A DNA stretch of 64,000 bases from Lewinellaceae bacterium (GTDB taxonomy: Bacteria > Bacteroidota > Bacteroidia > Chitinophagales > Saprospiraceae). Made by a program: the position numbers and the translations under genes. Numbering within the stretch: position 1 is the first letter of the stretch; every line of letters begins with the position of its first letter. Location: NCBI GenBank assembly GCA_020636375.1, contig JACJXZ010000003.1, positions 372,001 to 436,000 on the forward strand. The letters run 5' to 3'. Of this stretch, positions 33,001 through 42,000 are shown piece by piece. The notes under the pieces were generated by a model, which was given only the letters and a program-made list of their open reading frames with translations, was not told the origin of the DNA and made no database searches.

Positions 33001-36000
33001 AATCATGGTACTGATGACGATGAGTGCAGCTACTACGTAAACGGGTTCAGCCTCGACCCAAGCTGGTCGGACAACTGCGATGCCGTTCTGTCGCATGACT
33101 ACGCTGCTGCTCCGTCCAGCCATACGCTCAATGGCGCCATCCTGCCGCTGGGTACGACCGACATCACCTGGACAGTGACCGACGCCAACGGCAATGCCTC
33201 GACCTGCTCGGCAACCGTGACGGTAACGGACGATGAAGATCCGACTGCTCTATGCGTGCCGTCGCTGACGGTAGCGCTGGACGGATCGGGCCAGCATCAG
33301 ATTGCCGCCGGCGCCATCAACCTCGGCAGTTGGGACAACTGCGGTCCGCTGGCCAGCGCCCTCATCAGCCTGGATGGCGTGAATTTCGGCGGTGAAGTAA
33401 CCGTAGACTGTAACGATACCGGCACCCCGGTAGCGGTAACGCTACAGGTGGCCGATCAGGCAGGCAACGTGAGCACCTGCAGCGTGAATGTCACGGTGCT
33501 GGATAACGAACTGCCTCAGGTCTCCTGCCCGGGCAACCTGTACGTTTCCACGGATCCGGGGGCATGCGTTGCAGTAGTCAACGGCATCGCTCCGGCATTC
33601 GAACACGACAATTGTGATTATACCGTAACTTACGCGTTGACTGGCGCCACTACCGGCACCGGCACGGATGATGCCTCCGGCACCGCCTTCAACGCAGGCA
33701 ATACCATAGTAACCTATACGATAGAAGACGAAAGCGGTAATACGGCCACCTGCAGCTTCATGGTGATCGTAGAAGACGGCGAGGCGCCGGTAGCGGCACA
33801 GTGCCCGCCCAGCCCGCTGGTTTACGATACGGACCCCACCAGCTGTGGCAAAGTGGTGAATTACCAGATCCCGATGTTTACCGACAACTGTGGCAGCGGC
33901 AACCTGCTCCCCGGTACGCTGACAGAAGGCCTGCCCAGCGGCGCTCAGTTCCCCGTTGGTACTACAACGGTGGTATACGAGTACACGGACGCAGCCGGCA
34001 ACACGGCACAGTGCAGCTTCGACATCGAAGTGGTGGACAACATCGACCCGAGTTTCGTGAGCTGCCCAGGTGATATCGTGGTGCAAATCCAGAACGGCGT
34101 GCCGGTGGTAACAAGTGGCGCTGCCTTCTTCTCCGGTGCCGGGGCATGTGGCGTGACCCTCACGTATACAGCTCCTGTAGCCACCGACAACTGCCCGGAT
34201 TGGGCCGTGGAGCTGCTCTCCGGAAACGGTGCCAACCCGCAATTCTACAGCTATGGAGGTACTTATACCGAAGTATACCAGGTAGAAGATGCTTCAGGCA
34301 ATACCGCTCAGTGCTCCTTCACCATCACAGTGGAAGATGCTACTGCGCCGGCCATTACCTGCCCGGATGACATTACCGTCACGACCAGCCCTGGCCAGTG
34401 CGAAGCAGAGGTGGCATACAGCCTGCCGTTTGCTGACGACAACTGCCCGGGTTATACCGTGACCCAAATTTTCGGGCCGGCATCCGGCGCCGCCTTCCCG
34501 CTGGGTACCACCACAGTGAGCTTCCAGGTGACCGACAATATGGGCAACAGCACTACCTGCTCCTTCGATGTAACGGTAGTAGACGGTGAAGCGCCCGAAA
34601 TCATCGCCTGTGCTTCAGATCAGGATATCCTGACGAGTTTCGATGGCTCCGGCGATTGCCTGGCGGAAGTGCCGGATCTCACCGGCCAAATCCTGGCCAG
34701 CGACAATTGTACAGCGACGGCAGGCCTGTCGGTTACCCAGTCTCCTGCACCTGGCACCACCTTTGGCGGCGCTCACGGTGATGAGCTGGTAGTGACGATA
34801 ACTGTAACGGATGCTGCCGGCGATACCTCAGCATGCTCGGCAACCGTGACGTTAATAGATGATGAAGCACCGGTATTGGATTGCTCGGCCGTCACAACCG
34901 CTCTGGGCACAGACGCCAATATGTGTGCAACGCTTGTCTCCGGTACGAGCCTGGATCCGAGCTGGACGGACAATTGCAGCGCCGGCTTGTCGCACGACTA
35001 TGCTCCTGCGCCGTCTGCCCACACCCTGAATGGGGCTGTTCTGCCCGTCGGCACAACAACCGTCGTTTGGACGGTCACCGATGAGAATGGCAATGCCGAC
35101 CAGTGTACGGTAACCTATACCGTAGCTGATGACGACGCCCCACAGGCGAATTGCCAGCCCAACCTGACGGTGACGCTGAACGGCAACGGCGAATACACGC
35201 TTCCGGTGACGTTGGTGAACAACGGCTCTTCGGACAACTGCGGCATCGCCGGAACAGAAATCAATGGCGGCAGCAGTGTACTCTTCACTTGCGCCGATGC
35301 CGGCAATACCGTCAATGTCACGTTAACCGTCACCGATGCTGCCGGCAATGCCTCGACATGCTCGGCAACCGTGACGGTATTGGATACGGACGTTCCGCAG
35401 ATCAGCTGTCCGGTGGATGTGTCCATCACGGCAGAAGCAGGGGAATGCAGTGCGGTTGTCAACGATATTGAGCCGAAGTTCATCGACGACAATTGCCCGG
35501 CAACCATCACCTACGTACTGATGGGCGCCACTACAGGCAGCGTCGTCGACGACGCTTCCGGGACAGCCTTCAACGTTGGGACAACCACCGTGATGTACAC
35601 CATCACCGATGAGAGCGGAAACAGCGCCGCCTGCGGCTTTGAAGTCACTGTAACGGATGACGAAGCGCCGGTACTGGACTGCTCCAACATCGATCCGGTA
35701 CGCTCCGCCAATGCTGACGAATGCAGTTTCACGATGGGCAGCACGGGCTTCGACCCGGCCGGCTTCTCGGACAACTGCCCGGGCGCTACCCTGTCGAATG
35801 ATTATAACTACTCCAGCAGCCTCGCCGGCGAAACCTTCCCGGCAGGTACTACCACGGTCACCTGGACGGTAACCGATGCGGCTGGCAATACGACATCTTG
35901 TACCATTGATATAGAGATCACGGACGATCAGGATCCGGTAGTGGACTGTACCAGCATCGACGGCAACCTGAGTGTTGACGCCGGGCAGTGCAGCAAGGTG

Positions 36001-39000
36001 GTCACCGATGACAGCCTCGACCCGCTGGCCAGCGACAACTGCCCGGTCGTCAGCCTGACGCACGACTACCTGGCGGCACCGCACCTCTTTACCCTGGAGG
36101 GCGCCGAGTTCCCGGCAGGGCAGACTGTGGTTACCTGGACGGCTACCGATGCCGCCGGCAACACCGCTACCTGTGTCATCACCGTGGACGTAGCGGCTGA
36201 CCAGGATCCGGTATTCCTGAGTTGCCCGACAGATATAACCGTGAACAACGCCACGGACCTGTGCGGCGCCACTGCCAACTGGGCTCCGCCGGTCGTTCTC
36301 GGCAACTGCGGCGCGATCACTCCGGTACAGACGGCTGGCCCGCCCAGCGGCAGCCTGTTCCCGGCAGGTACGACTACGATAGAATATACGGCTACCGATG
36401 CCTTCGGCAATACGGCTATCTGCTCCTTCACCGTTACGGTGGAAGACAGCCAGGCGCCGGATATCGACTGCCCGGTGAGCTTCATCACCCTGGGCGCCAG
36501 CAATGGCAACTGTGACAACAGCATCCCCGATGATATGCTCGACGCTCTGGCGAGCGACAACTGCGGAGTGGTGAGCCTGACGCATGACTTTGCCGGTGCT
36601 CCCGACAACACGACTCTGGCCGGAGCCGACTTCCCGCTGGGAGTTACCGTTGTCACCTGGACGGCAGTAGACGCCGCCGGCAACTCGGTGAGCTGCAGCC
36701 TGGAAGTCACTGTAGTAGACGACATCGTGCCCATGACGGTCAACTGTCCGGCCGACATCTCCGTCAGCAACGACCCGGGCGAATGCAGCGCCATTGTCTC
36801 TTATGATGCGCCTGCCTTCAGCACCGGCTGTAACGGCGTACCCGTCAGTGGCGTCCTGGTAGCAGGCTTGCCCAGTGGCTCGGCCTTCCCGGTTGGCACT
36901 ACGATAGTGCGGTATGAATACACAGATGGCAACGGCACCGCCGTATGCAGCTTCACGGTGACGGTAGAAGATGCTGAAGATCCCGCGATCGACTGCCCGG
37001 TTGACATCGTGGTGGGCGCGGATGGAAGCATCACCAGCGGCAACGCGACGATCATTTCCACCGGCCCCTGTGGCGTGACGCTCCGGTATACTGCTCCGGT
37101 TGGTACGGACAACTGCCCGAACCCGGTAACCACCCTGAGTGGTGGCCTGGGCGCCAACCCCAACTACTATCAGCATGGCGGTTCGTATACCGAAACGTAC
37201 ACGGTGACGGACGCATCCGGCAATACGGCTACCTGCTCCCTCACCATCACTGTGGAAGACCCGATCGTCCCAACGATCACCTGCCCGCAGGAGGACATTA
37301 CCGTATTCACGCAGCCTGGCCTCTGCTCGGCGGTAGTGACTTACGCTTCGCCCCTTGGTTCAGACAACTGCCCCGGCTATTCCATTAGCCTGACGCAGGG
37401 CCTGAACAGCGGCGCCGCCTTCCCGCTGGGCACGACGACCGTTGAGTTCACGATCACGGACAACGCGGGCAACTCCAATACCTGCTCCTTCGACGTGAAC
37501 GTCATCGACAATGAAGATCCGGTGATCGTCTCCTGCGCTCCGGGCCAGGACGTGCCCACCAGCTCTGATGGAACGGGCGACTGCAGCGGCGCCATCCCCG
37601 ACCTTACCGGCCAGGTAAATGCTGCCGACAACTGCACCATCGCCTCGATTACGCAAAGCCCGGCCGCCGGCACCAGCTTCGGCAGCGCTCACGGCGACCA
37701 GCAGGTGGTTACCATTACTGTTACCGACCAGGATGGCAACTCAGTTACCTGTACGGCTACTGTTACCCTGGTAGACGATGAAAATCCGATCATAACCAAC
37801 TGTGCAGACGACCAGAATGTACTGGTAAGTTCCAACGGCACTGGCGATTGCGAAGCGCTGATCCCCGACCTGACGGACGAGGTGGCCGCCAGTGACAACT
37901 GTTCTGAATTCGCCAACCTGACGATCACGCAGAGCCCGCTTGCCGGCACGGCATTCAGCGGCGCCCACGGCGACCAGCAGGTAGTGACGATTACGGCCAC
38001 CGACGAAGTAGGCAACAGCACGGCCTGCGATGTGACGCTGACCCTGGTGGACGATGAAGGCCCCACCATCCTGGCCTGCGCTGCCGATCAGGATGTGCTT
38101 TCCAGCACGGGCAACCCCGGCGATTGCGAAGGGCTGGTGCCCGACCTGACCGATGAGGTGACGGCTGACGACAATTGTTCGGCTTCCGCCAACCTGACGA
38201 TCACCCAGAGCCCGGCCGCCGGCACCGCCTTCGGCAACGCTCACGGCGACCAGCAGGTAGTGGTGATCACCGTCACCGACGAAGTAGGCAACAGCGCTAC
38301 CTGTGAGGTCACGCTGACCCTGTCCGACGATGAAGATCCGGCAATCCTGGCCTGCGTGCCGGACCAGATCGTATCGGCAACCGCCAATGGCGCCGGCGAC
38401 TGTGAAGGGCTGGTTCCTGACCTGACCGGACAGATCGTTGCCAACGACAACTGTACGGCTGCTGCGAACCTTACGGTTACGCAGAGCCCGGCTGCGGGTA
38501 CGCCCTTCGGCAATGTCGACGGCGACCAACAGGTAGTCACCTTTACGGTAACCGATGAGGCCGGCAACAGCGTAAGCTGCCAGGCTACCATCACGCTGTA
38601 CGGCGATGAGGAGCCCACCATACTGGAATGCGCTGCTGATCAGGATATTTATACGAATAGCAACGATTGCGAAGGCCTGGTGCCTGAGCTGACAGGACAG
38701 ATAGTAGCCATTGACAACTGCACGCCGGTGAATGAACTGATCATTGTTCAGAATCCTGCCGCCGGCACGGTGATCAGCGGCTCTGCCGGCACGCAACAGG
38801 TCATCACCTTCACCGTGATAGACGGTGCCGGCAACAGCGTAAGCTGCGAGGCCACGTTGACGCTGGTAGACGACGACGCTCCCGTGATCGCCTCCTGTGC
38901 GCCCGATCAGGATGTCCTTACGAGTTCTGATGGTACGGGTGACTGTGCGGCGGAGATCCCCGATCTCACGGCACAGATAAGCGCTACGGACAACTGCACG

Positions 39001-42000
39001 GATGCCGCCAGCCTGACGATCACGCAGAGCCCGGCCGCCGGCACGCCCTTCGGCAGCGCCCATGGCGATCAGCAAACCGTCACCTTTACTGTAACGGACG
39101 GTTCCGGCAACAGCACTACCTGTTCCACAGTGTTGACGCTGGTGGATGATGAAGCGCCGGTGCTGGGCTGCCCGGATGACATCACTACCGCACTGTTCAA
39201 CTGCGTGCCCGGCATACCGCCGACCTGGACAGTTACGGCAACGGATAACTGCAGCGCGGACGTCACTCCGGTTCAGATCGCCGGCCCGACACCGGGTACT
39301 GCCCTTACGCTGGGCGTATACACGGTGACCTATGCCGCAACGGACGACGTGGGTAATGTCAGCAACTGCTCCTTTACCATTAATGTTACGCAGGGGCCAA
39401 GCTCGGAACCCATCATCGTCTATCCCTCGCAGGACATTCACGTAGAACTCGATGTATGTGACGGAGGGTCGGAGGAAGTGTGCTTCGAAGTGACCGCTAC
39501 GGATGCCTGCGACGGCGACCTCGTGCCGGTAGTGACGGTGAATGGGCAGGTACTTACGCCGGTTAACGGCAACCGCTACTGTTATACGGCCACAGTGGCC
39601 GGCACCTTCACGGTGCTGATCACTGCGGAGGACGGCAGCGGCAACATCCGGGAAGAAGACTTCCGGATCATCGTTACCGAATCGCTTGTTCCGCAGCCGA
39701 CGAACCTGCTGTGCAACTACAACGTAAATGCGACGCTGGACGAGAACTGCCAGCGGTTCATCACCCCTGACATGGTGCTGGAAGGCAGCTTCGGTTGCCT
39801 CACAGAGGACGACTTTGTGGTCACCATCGTCAACGACGACGACCCGACGAACGGCAATATCCTGGATGGATGCGGCGCGTTCATCTACGAGGTGACCCTG
39901 GCACCAGGTGTTGGCCCGGTTAGTGGATTCGAACCCTGCTGGGGCTATATCACCGGTGAAGACAAGGCTGCGCCTTCGATGGACTGCCCGGATGATACCG
40001 ATCAGGGATCCGTAATCTTTGAATGTTTCACCCAGGATGGCACACTGGAAGCCGGCGACCTGCAGATGGTGCCGCTCAACTTCTCCTGCTTCATTGACGG
40101 AAGCACGGGAGGCTCCAGTATCGACCCGGGAATTCACTATTATGACCTGATCCCCTTCCAGGTGGACCGTACGGACTATTACACGATACTGGTTACCGAC
40201 GATTTCAGTTCTGCCTTTGACGAGACTGCCATTGCAATCTTCCAGGGCGGATTCAACCCGTCGAATCCCTGTGAGAACATCATTGCCTTTGTGGATGAGC
40301 CAATCGACGGCCTCAACCCGCCATTGGCCAATGATGAACCCTATCTGCGGATAAGCCTGCCGCTTATCGCCGGCGAAACCTACTATCTGTGGGTGACTTC
40401 CGACGAGGACGGCGCTACCGGCGATTACACGGTCGACATCTGCCCGGATGAAAACGGGCAGGTAGGCTTGTTCGGGTCGACTACCGTCCTTGACCCGCAG
40501 ACCTGGGAGCCGGTCATTGTCAACAACGACCAGTTGTGGCCGGCACGGGATGTCAGCCTTACGCTGGACCTTTACTGCGGCGACTTCGACCTGATCTTCA
40601 ACAATCCGGCCAGCCTGGCCATCACAGGCGCGCCGACGGTGAGCGACAACTGCGACCAGGATGTCGAGGTAACCTTTGTCGATACCTACGCCAATGCCGG
40701 CGACTGTGCGCCGATCATCATCACGCGGACGTTCACGGCCGTTGACGACAAGGGCAACACCCGAACCTGTACACAGCTGATCACCCTGAACCGCCCGGAT
40801 GAATTTGACGTAGAATTCCCGCCACGGACGGCGCCGATCGAATGTGACGAGCAATATGCCACCCTGCCAAACGGCAACCCGGCGCCCAGCGTCACAGGGT
40901 ACCCATTCATCGTGACGGTGAACGGAATCGTAAACCTGACTCAGGAGTACTGCAACCTCGGCGCCAGCTTTGTCGACCGCACCCCGGTCAACGTATGTTC
41001 CGGTTCGTTCAAGTTCGTCCGGGACTGGACGGTGATCGACTGGTGCAACGGTGACAATATCGCAGAAGACGAACAGGTGATCAAGGTCGGCGACTTTACG
41101 CCGCCAGCTGTTACCTGTCCGAGCGAGGACTACGACTGGGACGGCCAGCCGGATGGCCTGGTATTCTCCACCAGCCCGTTCAACTGTACCGCCAGTTTCG
41201 CGGCTCCGCTGCCGGAAGTGTCGGACAACTGTTCCGACTGGGAGGTATATACCGAGATTCTGGCTGAAGTAGAAGTAGAGGTATTCAACCAATACGGGCA
41301 GGTAACCGGCACGGCGCTCGACACCGTGGTGGTGCGCACCATCGCCTGGGACGCCACCAGCCGGATTGTCAGCGGCATCGAAGCCGGCAGTTACTACTTC
41401 CGGTATGTCGTGGAAGATGCTTGTGGGAATACCGTTACGTCCTATTGCCCCTTCGAAGTGAGGGATGAAATAGAACCCACTGCCGTCTGCAACGAAGACC
41501 TGACGATATCCATTGGCGGCAACGGGCTCGCCCGCCTCTATGCTGCAGACATCGATGAAGGTTCCAACGACAACTGCGGCATCGACCGCATCGAGGCGCG
41601 CCGTTCCGGCGTGGTGCTCGACCAGTTCGGGCAGGTGGTTCCGTTTGAATGCGGCGACGAGGCCAGCCCCTGGAGTTCGTACATCGACTTCTACTGCTGC
41701 GATGCCGGGGATACCATCACTATCGAACTGCGCGTTACCGATCTGGCAGGCAATGTCAATATTTGCTGGCTGGAGGTCGTGCCGGAAGAAAAGGTGAAGC
41801 CCTACTGTTATGCGCCGGCCAATGTCGAAGTGGAATGTGGCGAGTTGCCCTCCGCCTTCGAGGCTACCGACACCCTGCAGTTGCAACAACTGTTCGGGGC
41901 AGCCACGGCCAACGACAACTGCGGGAACCCGGCCGTCCAGGAGTTGCCGCCGGTGGTCAACCTGGACTGTGGAGTCGGAACCATCATCCGCCGTTTCAAG

